In this document: piece after piece, positions 26,662 to 35,655 of the stretch
How positions within the stretch are numbered: position 1 is the stretch's first letter
How the letters are laid out: every line of letters starts with the position of its first letter
Source of the DNA: Propionivibrio soli
GTDB taxonomy: Bacteria > Pseudomonadota > Gammaproteobacteria > Burkholderiales > Rhodocyclaceae
NCBI RefSeq assembly: GCF_025770765.1
Contig: NZ_JANZKY010000002.1
Span: 62,001-126,000 of the forward strand
Length of the DNA stretch: 64,000 nt
Reading direction: 5' to 3'
Notes under the pieces: model-generated
Told to the model about the DNA's origin: nothing
What the model saw: only the letters and a program-made list of their open reading frames with translations
Databases searched by the model: none
Program-made: the position numbers and the translations under genes

Positions 26662-27988
26662 GCCGTCCTCCGGCCGCTACCATCCCTTGCCCGGCGCTCG
26701 CCATCAGCAAGCCGGGTTCGACGCCATCGAGACGGTGCGGAGATAATTCTGGAACGTCCTTGAAAGCGCGATGCAACAGGTAAGCACGGTTCGGCAAATG
26801 GAGGTCTTCGGGCACACGCTGCCCGTTGGAAACATAATGCAAACGCAGGCCGTGCCGGATGATGACATCCAGCGCCGAGGCCAGGCTGGCCGCCTCGTCA
26901 ACCTTGCTCAATATGCAACCTGCGACGTCGGAGCCAACATAGGAACGCACCACGTCGTCGAGCGTGTCGCCACGGCTCGTCGCCGAAAGCAGAAGCAAGC
27001 GCTTGACCGCACTATTGCCGAACATCGCCACCTGTTCTTGAACCATGCGATCGCGTTGGCTCATGCCCATGGTGTCTATCAACACCATGTGCTTGTGCTC
27101 GAGATCGCGCAAGGTCTGGCGCAGTTCTTCCGCATCTTTCGCGAGGTGAACCGGGATACCGAGGATGCGGCCATAGATACGCAATTGCTCGTATGCACCG
27201 ATCCGGTAGCCGTCTGTCGTAATCAGGGCCACCTTGCTTGCTCCGTGCCGGAGCACACAACGCGCCGCGAGCTTCGCCGTCGTCGTCGTCTTTCCAACCC
27301 CCGTTGGCCCGACGAGGGCATAGACACCGCCCCGATCGATGATGTCGGACCCGCTATCGATCGTCAGAAAAGAGCGATCAGCACTGTTCTTCACCCAGGC
27401 CATCGCCTGCGTCGTGCTCAGTTCACGGGGAAGCTCCGCCAGCAGATCGCGCGCAAAGCGCGGAGAAAACCCGGCATCGAGCATCTGGCGCAGGATCTCC
27501 GTCTTCACGGGTTCCGAACGGGCCGTTTCCCCCCAGGCGAATCCCGCAAGATGCTGTTCTACTATCTTGCGCAACGACCGGATCTCGTCCATCACCTCGG
27601 CCGGAACGATTTCAGCGGGTGGCTTCGCCGCGCTCTGGGCTGGCCTTTCGATCTGAGGTGCGGGACGGGGTGCCAGCGGAGGCGTTTTGACAGTCGGCCG
27701 CGACGACGGAAGGCCGGCTCTCGCTGCGGCAGGCCCATTTGAAACGCCGGCGCTTGCCGCCGGCGAAAGGCGCACCGAATAATCGTCGGGCGCTTTTGGA
27801 ACATCGCGCGGAGCAGGCTGTGCCATCGGCGGCACCACTTTTTCCATCTCACTGGCGGCCACCGCCATGATTTCGACACCGCCGGGGACCGCGCGGTTTG
27901 ACAGGATGATCGCGTCGGGGCCGAGCAGATCCTTGACCTTGTGCAAGGCCTCCCGTGCCGTTGTAGCTACGAATTTCCTGACGTTCAT
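26654..27988 (-). CDS. flhF: Flagellar placement GTPase FlhF
   Basis: FlhF is an SRP-type GTPase that sets the pole as the flagellar site. It is 444 residues. The N-terminal B domain (VRKFVATTAREALHKVKDLL) is followed by a Pro-rich linker (about 70-130), then the NG domain: G1 LVGPTGVGKTTTTAKLAA (about 228-245), ITTDGYRIGAYEQL, and G3-region VLIDTMGMSQRD. It overlaps flhA by ATGA and flhG by 8 bases. Its presence suggests polar flagellation (inference). Confidence 0.96.
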   Translation of the reverse strand: MNVRKFVATTAREALHKVKDLLGPDAIILSNRAVPGGVEIMAVAASEMEKVVPPMAQPAPRDVPKAPDDYSVRLSPAASAGVSNGPAAARAGLPSSRPTVKTPPLAPRPAPQIERPAQSAAKPPAEIVPAEVMDEIRSLRKIVEQHLAGFAWGETARSEPVKTEILRQMLDAGFSPRFARDLLAELPRELSTTQAMAWVKNSADRSFLTIDSGSDIIDRGGVYALVGPTGVGKTTTTAKLAARCVLRHGASKVALITTDGYRIGAYEQLRIYGRILGIPVHLAKDAEELRQTLRDLEHKHMVLIDTMGMSQRDRMVQEQVAMFGNSAVKRLLLLSATSRGDTLDDVVRSYVGSDVAGCILSKVDEAASLASALDVIIRHGLRLHYVSNGQRVPEDLHLPNRAYLLHRAFKDVPELSPHRLDGVEPGLLMASAGQGMVAAGGRRA

Positions 27989-30069
27989 GCTTTACCTCCG
28001 ACGATCGAGGTGACTTTGATTATTTTGGTTTCGGGTACTTCCGCATGCGCGAGCACCCTCAGTTGCGGGATACCCCGGCGCAGGAAGCGCGAGAGCAACG
28101 AACGCAGGTTCCCTGAAACGAGCAGCACGGCCGGCAACCCCAGTTCTTCTTGGCGCCGTGCCGCCGCGGCCGTTTCACGAATCAGCGTATCAGCCAGGTT
28201 CGGTTCGATACTTGCGCCTTCACCGCCGCCACTGATTGCCTGCAAGAGAATGCGTTCGAGCTGTGGGTCGAGCGACATTACCTGCATCTCGTCGCCGCCT
28301 GGGTACAACTGCTGAACGATGGACCGGCCAAGCGCGGTGCGGACCTGTGCGGTGAGCACCTCCGAATCCTGCGTACGCGGCGCCGCTTCGGCAAGCGTCT
28401 CGACGATCGTCCGCATATCGCGAATGTGGATTCCCTCGTCGAGCAGGTTTTGAAGAACTTTCTGCAATATGCCAAGCGGGAGTATCTTGGGAACCAGGTC
28501 CTCGACCAGTTTTGGCATCTCCTTCGAGAGATGATCGAGTAGTGCTTGAGTTTCCTGGCGCCCCAACAGTTCGGCCGCATGCGAGACGATAAGGTGGTTA
28601 AGATGCGTAGCCGTCACCGTGCTCGCATCGACTACGGTGTAGCCGAAGGCTTGGGCTTGCTCGCGCAGCCCGGGCTCAATCCAGATGGCCGGCAACCCGA
28701 AGGCGGGGTCCTTTGTCGCAGTACCTGGCAACGGTCCGACGACCCGGCCTGGATTGATCGCTAACAGGTTCCCAGGAAAGGCTTCGCCTCGCCCGATCTC
28801 GACCCCTTTGAGCAGAATCCGATAAGCATTCGGCTTGAGTTCGAGGTTGTCACGAATGTGGACAGGAGAAACGAGGAACCCGACCTCCTGCGCGAACTTC
28901 TTCCGGATGCCACGGATCCGCTTCAGCAGTTCGCCGTCCTGGGCTTTGTCGACCAACGGAATCAGACGGTATCCCACCTCGAGTCCGAGCACGTCGAGCG
29001 GGGCTACATCGGCCCAAGAGGCTTCCTGCGTTTCGGGCGCCACGGAGGGCGCCACGGTGACAGCGACCGGTTTGGCTTCGCGCGCTTTCTTTTCCATCTG
29101 CCAAGCCAACGTCCCCAAGGCGGTCGCAAGAAGCAGGAACACGAAGTTCGGCATGCCAGGAATCAGTCCGAGCAAGCCGATGATTGCCCCCGCCAAGGCC
29201 AACACTCTCCAGTTGTTGAACACTTGCGAAAGAAACTGCTGGGAAACGTCTTCTCGATCGCCAACGCGAGTGACGACCATGCCGGCCGCAATGGAGATGA
29301 TCAGCGCGGGAATCTGTGCGACGAGTCCATCACCGATCGTCAGCAACGTATACGTACGAGCAGCGGACCCGATGTCCATGTCGTGCTGCAGCATGCCGAC
29401 GAACAGGCCACCGATCACGTTGATCAACATGATCAGGATGCCGGCCACCGCGTCGCCACGGACAAACTTCGACGCACCGTCCATCGAACCGAAGAAATTC
29501 GCTTCGTCGGCAATCGTCGCACGCCGGCGTCGCGCCTCGTCTTCAGCGATCAATCCGGCATTAAGGTCGGCGTCGATCGCCATCTGTTTTCCGGGCATCG
29601 CATCCAGCGTGAAGCGTGCGGCGACTTCCGCAACTCGACCGGCACCCTTGGTGATGACGACGAAGTTGATGATGACCAGAATCGTGAATACGACCAAGCC
29701 GACGGCATAGTTACCGCCGACAAGAAAGTGCCCGAAGGCGTCGATTACTTGCCCCGCGGCTCCCGGTCCGGTGTGCCCTTCCAGCAGAACGACGCGGGTC
29801 GAGGCCACGTTCAGTGATAACCGCAGCAACGTGGTGATCAGCAAGACGGTCGGGAAAACCGAAAAGTCCAGAGGCCGAAGGACGTTGATCGCCACGAGCA
29901 TCACGATGATCGATATCGCGATGTTGAAGGTAAAAAAGAGATCGAGGACGAATGGCGGCAACGGCAGCACCATCATCGACAGGATCAAGATGATGAGCAG
30001 CGGCCCAGCGAGCTGTTGGATGCCCATCCGGCCGAAGAAACTTTGCAGATTCGCCGTTGCGCTCGCCAT
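27985..30069 (-). CDS. flhA: Flagellar export gate protein FlhA
   Basis: FlhA is the large export-gate protein with a membrane channel and a cytoplasmic nonamer that docks chaperone-substrate complexes. It is 694 residues. Eight or so membrane helices fill about 20-320. The FHIPEP family signature is present (RVAEVAARFTLDAMPGKQMA, then IDADLNAGLI). The cytoplasmic domain runs from about 345 to the end. It directly abuts flhB (stop TAA then ATG). Confidence 0.97.
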   Translation of the reverse strand: MASATANLQSFFGRMGIQQLAGPLLIILILSMMVLPLPPFVLDLFFTFNIAISIIVMLVAINVLRPLDFSVFPTVLLITTLLRLSLNVASTRVVLLEGHTGPGAAGQVIDAFGHFLVGGNYAVGLVVFTILVIINFVVITKGAGRVAEVAARFTLDAMPGKQMAIDADLNAGLIAEDEARRRRATIADEANFFGSMDGASKFVRGDAVAGILIMLINVIGGLFVGMLQHDMDIGSAARTYTLLTIGDGLVAQIPALIISIAAGMVVTRVGDREDVSQQFLSQVFNNWRVLALAGAIIGLLGLIPGMPNFVFLLLATALGTLAWQMEKKAREAKPVAVTVAPSVAPETQEASWADVAPLDVLGLEVGYRLIPLVDKAQDGELLKRIRGIRKKFAQEVGFLVSPVHIRDNLELKPNAYRILLKGVEIGRGEAFPGNLLAINPGRVVGPLPGTATKDPAFGLPAIWIEPGLREQAQAFGYTVVDASTVTATHLNHLIVSHAAELLGRQETQALLDHLSKEMPKLVEDLVPKILPLGILQKVLQNLLDEGIHIRDMRTIVETLAEAAPRTQDSEVLTAQVRTALGRSIVQQLYPGGDEMQVMSLDPQLERILLQAISGGGEGASIEPNLADTLIRETAAAARRQEELGLPAVLLVSGNLRSLLSRFLRRGIPQLRVLAHAEVPETKIIKVTSIVGGKA

Positions 30070-31203
30070 TTAGGCTGCCTCCGGGACGAGCTCTGCCGGT
30101 ACCGCGATTTCACGCGGCGGCTGTGGGTAGTTGCCGCCGGCTTGGCGCCACTTGGAAAGCTGGTACACATAAGCCAATACTTCTGCCACGGCGGCATACA
30201 GCGTCGAAGGGATCTCCTGGTCAATCTCCGCGTGCCGATAGAGCGCGCGCGCAAGAGGAGCCGCTTCCAGCATCGGAACACCGTGCTCGGCACCGATTTC
30301 GCGTATTTTGCGCGCGATCTCGCCGGCCCCCTTCGCAAGCACTTTGGGTGCCGCCATGCCGCTCTTGTACGCCAACGCGACGGCAAAATGTGTCGGGTTG
30401 GTCACGATGACGTCAGCCGTCGGCACAGCGCCCATCATGCGGCGGCGAGCCGCCTCGCGCTGTAGCTGGCGAATCCGCGACTTGACCTCAGGACTGCCCT
30501 CCATTTCCTTGTTTTCCTGCTTGACCTCTTCTTTGGTCATTTTCAGCTTGTCGTAGTGCTGCCAGAGCTGAAACGGAACATCGATGGCGACGATCAACAA
30601 CATCGCCATCACCATCATGAGGAAGCTGGCAACAACGAGTTGTCCCGCGCTCGACAGGCCGGCCTCGATCGGCTGGCCGAACAGGGCCACCATGTCCTCG
30701 CGTCCGCGCCAAAGAACCCATATCGCCACGCCGCCAATCAACAACGCCTTGGCTATCGATTTGACGAGTTCAGCCAAACCGCTCCACGAAATCAGACGGC
30801 TGATCCCCTTGACGGGATCGAGTCGTCCCAGATCTGGACTCAACGCCTTGACGGAAAAATTCCAGCTGCCGAGGAAAAAGGGCGAAATCAGCGCAGCGAG
30901 AACAAGCCCCACAATCAAAGGGCCGAACGAAAGGAGCGCGTCGAGCGAAAGGTCGGCGAAACGTGTCAACATGAGCTGCGGCTCTCGCACCATCCGTTCG
31001 TCGATGATGAGCCCCTGGCGCATGATTCCCGCTGTGCGCTGCATCATCCACGGGCCGACGAACCAGAACGAACCCGCAGCCACCACCAGAACAAGAAAAG
31101 CACCGATCTCCCGCGAGCGAGGGACTTGCCCCTCCTCGCGCGCCTGTTCAAGCCGTCGGCTTGATGGAGCTTCTGTTCGTTCGAGATCGCTGTCTTCGGC
31201 CAT
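30070..31203 (-). CDS. flhB: Flagellar export switch protein FlhB
   Basis: FlhB sits beside the FliPQR gate and changes export specificity after self-cleavage. It is 377 residues. The N-terminus (ERTEAPSSRRLEQAREEGQV) is diagnostic, four membrane helices follow, and the autocleavage site NPTH is intact (ADVIVTNPTHFAVALAY, about 270). It is the first gene of the flhB-flhA-flhF-flhG-fliA-motC-motD run and has a TATAAT element 27 bases upstream. Confidence 0.97.
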   Translation of the reverse strand: MAEDSDLERTEAPSSRRLEQAREEGQVPRSREIGAFLVLVVAAGSFWFVGPWMMQRTAGIMRQGLIIDERMVREPQLMLTRFADLSLDALLSFGPLIVGLVLAALISPFFLGSWNFSVKALSPDLGRLDPVKGISRLISWSGLAELVKSIAKALLIGGVAIWVLWRGREDMVALFGQPIEAGLSSAGQLVVASFLMMVMAMLLIVAIDVPFQLWQHYDKLKMTKEEVKQENKEMEGSPEVKSRIRQLQREAARRRMMGAVPTADVIVTNPTHFAVALAYKSGMAAPKVLAKGAGEIARKIREIGAEHGVPMLEAAPLARALYRHAEIDQEIPSTLYAAVAEVLAYVYQLSKWRQAGGNYPQPPREIAVPAELVPEAA

Positions 31204-31229
31204 CAGCTGGTTCCGGTTTACTGCGGCCT

Positions 31230-31235
31230 ATTATA
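31230..31235 (-). promoter_or_regulatory. Probable sigma-70 -10 box upstream of flhB
   Basis: On the minus strand a perfect TATAAT lies 27 bases from the flhB ATG, within an AT-rich patch (about 31224-31300) unlike the rest of the window. The best -35 (TTTATT at 16 bases) is poor. No sigma-54 or sigma-28 match was seen here. Confidence 0.4.
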
Positions 31236-31323
31236 TGAAAAATCTTTAAAAAATAAAGCAGTATAAGATTTTATTTACACCGATTCTCGAATGGTGTACA
31301 GAAAGCCACAGCAGACCAGCCGA

Positions 31324-31359
31324 AAAGAAAAAAGGGAGCAAAAGCTCCCTTTTTTCTTT
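31324..31359 (-). terminator. Intrinsic terminator of the che operon after cheA
   Basis: A perfect 16-bp inverted repeat (AAAGAAAAAAGGGAGC / its complement) with an AAAA loop (TTTT on the minus strand) ends in a T-rich tract 17 bases beyond the cheA stop. A/T runs on both sides make it able to stop transcription in either direction. Only minus-strand genes flank it. Confidence 0.88.
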
Positions 31360-31376
31360 ACAGATCAATTTGTTAG

Positions 31377-33359
31377 CTAGATCGTCAGCTCCAGCGACTT
31401 CGAATGCCGAACACCAAGTTCGCGGTCGATATGCGCATTCAGGTCGGTAAGAAGTTCTTTCATGTCGAGAATCAGCACGATTTGGCCGTTCGAAAGTGTC
31501 GTGACACCGGCGACACCCCGCGGCCGGAAATCGTCCAGTGACTTGATCACTGCATCATCTCGGCCAGCAAAACTGTCGACCGAAAGAATGAAGCTGCGCT
31601 CGGATGTCTGCATCAACACACCGTACTCGGGCGTTTGCAGTTGCGGCCAACCGAGCAACTTGGAGAGAGCCACGACCGGCAGGACTTCGCCGCGCACGAC
31701 CAAGGTCTCCTTGCCACCGACCTCCTGCATCTTGTCTTTCTCGATCGGCAGAATCTCGCGCACCATGGAGAGCGGAAGCGCAAACGGCTGGTCTCCGAGC
31801 AGAACGAGCAACACCGGCAGGATCGCGAGCGTCAATGGCAACGAAATAATGAAAACGGACCCTTTGCCCGCTTCCGAACGAATCTCCACCGAGCCATTGA
31901 GCTTCTGGATGTTGGTCTTGACCACATCCATGCCCACACCGCGACCCGATACGGCCGACGCCTGCGACATCGTGGAGAATCCCGGAAGGAAGATCAGATT
32001 CAGGCTCTGACGGTCGTCGAGCGTGTTCGCCTCTTCTTCCTTGATGATGCCTTTTTCGATCGCCTTGGCACGGATACGCTCCGGGCTCATGCCGCGACCG
32101 TCGTCGGCAATGATCAGGACAATATGATCGCCCTCCTGGCGCGCCTCCAGCCGCACGATGCTCTTTGCCGGCTTGCCTGCGGCTAGCCGCTCCTCGGGCG
32201 ATTCGACACCATGGTCGACCGCGTTGCGCACGAGGTGGACAAGCGGATCGGCCAAATCTTCGATCATCGTCTTGTCGACTTCGGTCTCTTCGCCGACCAA
32301 CGCGAGTTCCACATCCTTGCCGAGCTGTCGGGCGAGGTCACGGGCAATGCGCGGATACTTCTGGAACAAACGGCCAATCGGCTGCATCCGCGTCTTCATG
32401 ACCGAGTTTTGCAGATCGGAAACCAGCAGATCAAGCTGGCTCACGGCCTGGTCCAGGGCGTGAAGGGTATCCGTATCATTGCGCCCCGCGAGAATATCGG
32501 CACGAAGACTCGTCAGCCTGTTTTTGGTGAGACCGATCTCGCCGGACAGGTTTAGGACTTGGTCCAGGCGAGCCGTATCCACACGAATCGTCGATTCCCG
32601 TGAAGCTATCTTCTCCTCGGCTCTGCGCCCTGTCGAGGCCCCGGATGCAATCACTCCCGGCTTGTCCGAGGCGCGGCGGCCTTCCGGCGGGAAGTGCGGC
32701 GCCATCTGTGTAGAAGTCACGTCAGAGGACGCGGGAATCACTTCGACCGACGCTTGCGCGACAGTGGCCCCCGTCACCGCTTTTTGCGCCGGCTGCCCGG
32801 TCACAGCGCTATGCAACGCCGCCCAGTCCGGTTCGCCACTCGGTCCTCCGGCTTGCGAACTCGCTTCTGCATTTATCTGCGGTTCGGCGTCCGATTCAGG
32901 CGCAAAAACTTCCGGCGACGAAACCACTGCCTCCTGTCCGCCAATCTCGGGCGCTGCCGGGTGTTCCTCGCCTTCAAGCGCGGCGCGCAACGCGGCAATC
33001 ACGTCGGGAGGGGCCGGCCGCGGCTGAACTGCTTGGTTCAGCTCACTGAACATCCCCCGCACGCACTGCGTCGCCGCCATGATGGTATCCATCAATTCCG
33101 GCGTGAGGTGCATTTCGCCGTTACGCAGTTTGTCGAAGAGGTTCTCGGTCAGATGGCAAAGTGTGACAAGCTCGGTCGCATTGAGGAAGCCGGCGCCACC
33201 TTTGATGGTATGGAAACCGCGGAAGATGTCGTTCAACAGCCGACGATCCTCGGGGTTTTTCTCCAGATCCACCAGCTTGTTATCGACATCCGAGAGAAGA
33301 TCGCTGGCTTCCTGCAGGAAATCCTGCAGGAGATCTTCCATGCCAGAAAAATCGCTCAT
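31377..33359 (-). CDS. cheA: Chemotaxis histidine kinase CheA
   Basis: CheA is the receptor-controlled kinase that phosphorylates CheY and CheV. From the ATG at 33359 it has 660 residues. The Hpt domain has FHTIKGGAGFL with phospho-His 50. A long Ala/Pro-rich linker (about 130-265) has no clear CheY-binding P2 fold. Dimerisation, ATPase and CheW-like domains follow: HLVRNAVDHGVESPEERLA (N box), IIADDGRGMSPERIRAKA (G1), GRGVGMDVVKTNIQ (G2), then a CheW-like C-terminal part (DQPFALPLSMVREILPI). It is last in the run and followed by a terminator. Confidence 0.97.
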   Translation of the reverse strand: MSDFSGMEDLLQDFLQEASDLLSDVDNKLVDLEKNPEDRRLLNDIFRGFHTIKGGAGFLNATELVTLCHLTENLFDKLRNGEMHLTPELMDTIMAATQCVRGMFSELNQAVQPRPAPPDVIAALRAALEGEEHPAAPEIGGQEAVVSSPEVFAPESDAEPQINAEASSQAGGPSGEPDWAALHSAVTGQPAQKAVTGATVAQASVEVIPASSDVTSTQMAPHFPPEGRRASDKPGVIASGASTGRRAEEKIASRESTIRVDTARLDQVLNLSGEIGLTKNRLTSLRADILAGRNDTDTLHALDQAVSQLDLLVSDLQNSVMKTRMQPIGRLFQKYPRIARDLARQLGKDVELALVGEETEVDKTMIEDLADPLVHLVRNAVDHGVESPEERLAAGKPAKSIVRLEARQEGDHIVLIIADDGRGMSPERIRAKAIEKGIIKEEEANTLDDRQSLNLIFLPGFSTMSQASAVSGRGVGMDVVKTNIQKLNGSVEIRSEAGKGSVFIISLPLTLAILPVLLVLLGDQPFALPLSMVREILPIEKDKMQEVGGKETLVVRGEVLPVVALSKLLGWPQLQTPEYGVLMQTSERSFILSVDSFAGRDDAVIKSLDDFRPRGVAGVTTLSNGQIVLILDMKELLTDLNAHIDRELGVRHSKSLELTI

Positions 33360-33369
33360 GTTGGTCCTC

Positions 33370-34269
33370 CTAGAACCCCAGGCTGTCAAGCAGTTCGTCT
33401 ACTTGTTGCTGGCTCGCGACCACGTCCGTGCGGCCTTCGGCATTGATCACCGGACCGTTCAGCAGTGTATTCACCGAGTCAGTTCGCTTGTCTCCAGGCA
33501 TTGTCTCGATCAGCACGTTCATCAGTTGCGATTCGAGGTCTTGCGCCAAACCCACGACTTTCTTGATGACCTGGCCAGTGAGATCCTGGAAATCCTGAGC
33601 CATCATGATTTCCATCAACTGTTCCTTGGTGGCCGCTGTTCTTTGCGGCACAGCGTTCTTCAGGAACGCACGGGTCTCGGAGGCAAGCAGTTTGAAATCC
33701 TCGACGCCCATCTTGTTGGCATAGAGCGCATCCCACTTGGCTCCGAGAAGCGCTGCACCGCCTTCCAGTTCTTCCTGCAGCGGGCTCGCGATATCGGTGG
33801 CGTTGAGGACCTTGCACGCCGCCTGTTCCGTCAGGTTCGCGATGTACGCCAAGCGATCCCTCGCGTCCGGGATCGCAGAAACGGTCTTCTCGATCAGCTT
33901 GTCATAGCCAAGCGCGCCCAAAGTGTCATGTAGTTGCCTAGCCATCAGACCGACCTGTTTGAACACTTTTCCTTGTACGGGCCACTGACCAGCCGCTTCG
34001 GACTTGTCGCTACCGTCAGTGGCGTCTCCACCGACATCCGAACTCCTGCTTTTCTCGGTGATTGAATCAAACAGTGCCTGGAGTTCCTGAGAATCTTCCG
34101 TCGTACCATCGCTCTCGAGCGCTTGCTGCAGCAATGAGGGGCGGGGCGCCGCGGCAGGAGCCGTTGGTGCCGGCGCAGACTCGACGGACGGCGGCTTGAC
34201 ACCGCTCGCGATACTATCGAACAGGGCTTCGAGTTCGCTCGAATCGCCTGAGGTATTCGTGTCGCTCAT
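33370..34269 (-). CDS. cheZ: CheY-P phosphatase CheZ with extended N-terminus
   Basis: CheZ dephosphorylates CheY-P. It is 299 residues, against about 214 in E. coli. The catalytic segment MMAQDFQDLTGQVIKKV is intact (Asp229 and Gln233 correspond to E. coli Asp143 and Gln147). The CheY-binding C-terminal peptide (QVDELLDSLGF, 289-299) is also intact. The extra N-terminal ~95 residues hold two copies of a similar acidic-amphipathic motif, ELEALFDSI (12-20) and ELQALFDSI (62-70), separated by Pro/Ala-rich linker. It is 10 bases upstream of cheA and follows cheY. Confidence 0.95.
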   Translation of the reverse strand: MSDTNTSGDSSELEALFDSIASGVKPPSVESAPAPTAPAAAPRPSLLQQALESDGTTEDSQELQALFDSITEKSRSSDVGGDATDGSDKSEAAGQWPVQGKVFKQVGLMARQLHDTLGALGYDKLIEKTVSAIPDARDRLAYIANLTEQAACKVLNATDIASPLQEELEGGAALLGAKWDALYANKMGVEDFKLLASETRAFLKNAVPQRTAATKEQLMEIMMAQDFQDLTGQVIKKVVGLAQDLESQLMNVLIETMPGDKRTDSVNTLLNGPVINAEGRTDVVASQQQVDELLDSLGF

Positions 34270-34270
34270 C

Positions 34271-34660
34271 TCAAGCCCCCATCTTGTCGAAGATCTTCTG
34301 CAGCTTCTCTGCCAGAGTCGCAGCAGTGAATGGCTTGACGATGTATCCGCTCGCTCCCGCTTGCGCCGCCGCGATAATGTTTTCCTTCTTCGCCTCGGCG
34401 GTGATCATCATCACCGGCAGATGTTTCAGTGTTTGGCTGGCACGGATGGCTTGCAACAACTGCAGCCCGTCCATGTTCGGCATGTTCCAGTCGGTCACGA
34501 CGAATTCGAATCCGCCCGCTTGCAGTTTTTGCAATGCGATCGCCCCATCCTCCGCCTCGTCGACGTTGGTGAAACCAAGTTCCTTGAGCAGATTGCGGAC
34601 GATGCGACGCATGGTCGAAAAGTCGTCGACAATCAAGATTCTCAATTTTGGGTCAGCCAT
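34271..34660 (-). CDS. cheY: Chemotaxis response regulator CheY
   Basis: CheY carries the phospho-signal to FliM. It is 129 residues and collinear with E. coli CheY. The acidic pair VDD is at 11-13 and the phospho-acceptor Asp57 sits in [12 protein letters not shown]. Thr87 (MMITAEA), Tyr106 and Lys109 (GYIVKPF) are all present. It is one base upstream of cheZ, so kinase target and phosphatase are translated together. Confidence 0.97.
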   Translation of the reverse strand: MADPKLRILIVDDFSTMRRIVRNLLKELGFTNVDEAEDGAIALQKLQAGGFEFVVTDWNMPNMDGLQLLQAIRASQTLKHLPVMMITAEAKKENIIAAAQAGASGYIVKPFTAATLAEKLQKIFDKMGA

Positions 34661-34684
34661 TCGTTATCACTCCTGAGTTTCTTC

Positions 34685-35629
34685 TTATCGCTCGAGCATC
34701 GGACGCAGCGTATCGGCCAGAACCTCGGCGTCGAATTTCGCTATATACGCATCAACACCGACCGCCTGCCCCATTGCCCGGTTCGCTTCTGAAGACAGCG
34801 ATGAGTGCATCACCACGGGAATACCTTCGAAGCGAGGATCGGACTTGATGTGTTTGGTGAGGACGTAACCGTCCATTTCCGGCATCTCTGCATCGACAAG
34901 GATTAGCCGGATGTCGTCCCTGAGGTTCGCGCCTGTCTGCTGAGCGTGGGCGGCGAGACCCTGCAAGCGGCTCCATGCTTCGAGACCGTTGGTGGCATGC
35001 TTGTGTTTGACGCCAAGCTTGTCGAACACCTCCGCGATCTTCCGCCGCGCGACGGTGGAGTCGTCGACAAAGAAGACGCCAATATCCTCGCTCACGTGCG
35101 CGGCGGGGATATCGACAATGATCGCTTCGCCGAATGCATTGGCCAAGATCTGCTCGACGTCTAACAATGAAACGAGCGTGCCGTTCTCCAGTTCGGTGAT
35201 CGCCGTGATCAGCCCTTGATTGGACGACAGGACGCTTTCCGGCGCCCGCACCTTCTCCCAATCGACCCGGATGATGCGATCAACCTCATGGACAAGGAAT
35301 CCCAATGTGCGCTTGGAGTATTCCGCGACCATCATCGTCTTGCCGCGCTCGACCGGCTGATCCTTGAGATCCAGGAAATTGATCAGCGAAAGGACGGGGA
35401 TGACATTCCCGCGCAGTGAAACGAGGCCCTCGACGCCACGCGGCATATTGGGCGTCTTGGTGATGTGCGGCGTACGTCCAACCTCCCGCACCTTGAATAC
35501 ATTGATCCCGAAGGTCTCCCTGGTCCCCAGCGAGAAGAGCAGGATTTCCATCTTGTTGGATCCCGCCAACCGCGTTCTCGCATCGACGCTGTCAAGCAGC
35601 GTTTTCTTTTCTACCATGTCCGTCGTCAT
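34685..35629 (-). CDS. cheV: Chemotaxis coupling protein CheV (first copy)
   Basis: CheV combines a CheW-like coupling domain with a receiver domain. It is 314 residues from the ATG at 35629 (GGAG ribosome site 7 bases upstream). The CheW domain covers about 20-165 (MEILLFSLGTRETFGINVFK; GVEGLVSLRGNVIPVLSL). The receiver domain covers about 182-312 (GVFFVDDSTVARRKIAEVF; phospho-Asp in ILVDAEMPEMDG; VVMHSSLS replacing the Thr/Ser-Lys switch region). It is adjacent to a second, clearly related cheV. Confidence 0.95.
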   Translation of the reverse strand: MTTDMVEKKTLLDSVDARTRLAGSNKMEILLFSLGTRETFGINVFKVREVGRTPHITKTPNMPRGVEGLVSLRGNVIPVLSLINFLDLKDQPVERGKTMMVAEYSKRTLGFLVHEVDRIIRVDWEKVRAPESVLSSNQGLITAITELENGTLVSLLDVEQILANAFGEAIIVDIPAAHVSEDIGVFFVDDSTVARRKIAEVFDKLGVKHKHATNGLEAWSRLQGLAAHAQQTGANLRDDIRLILVDAEMPEMDGYVLTKHIKSDPRFEGIPVVMHSSLSSEANRAMGQAVGVDAYIAKFDAEVLADTLRPMLER

Positions 35630-35655
35630 CGTCAAACTCCCACGAGGTCACTGCG

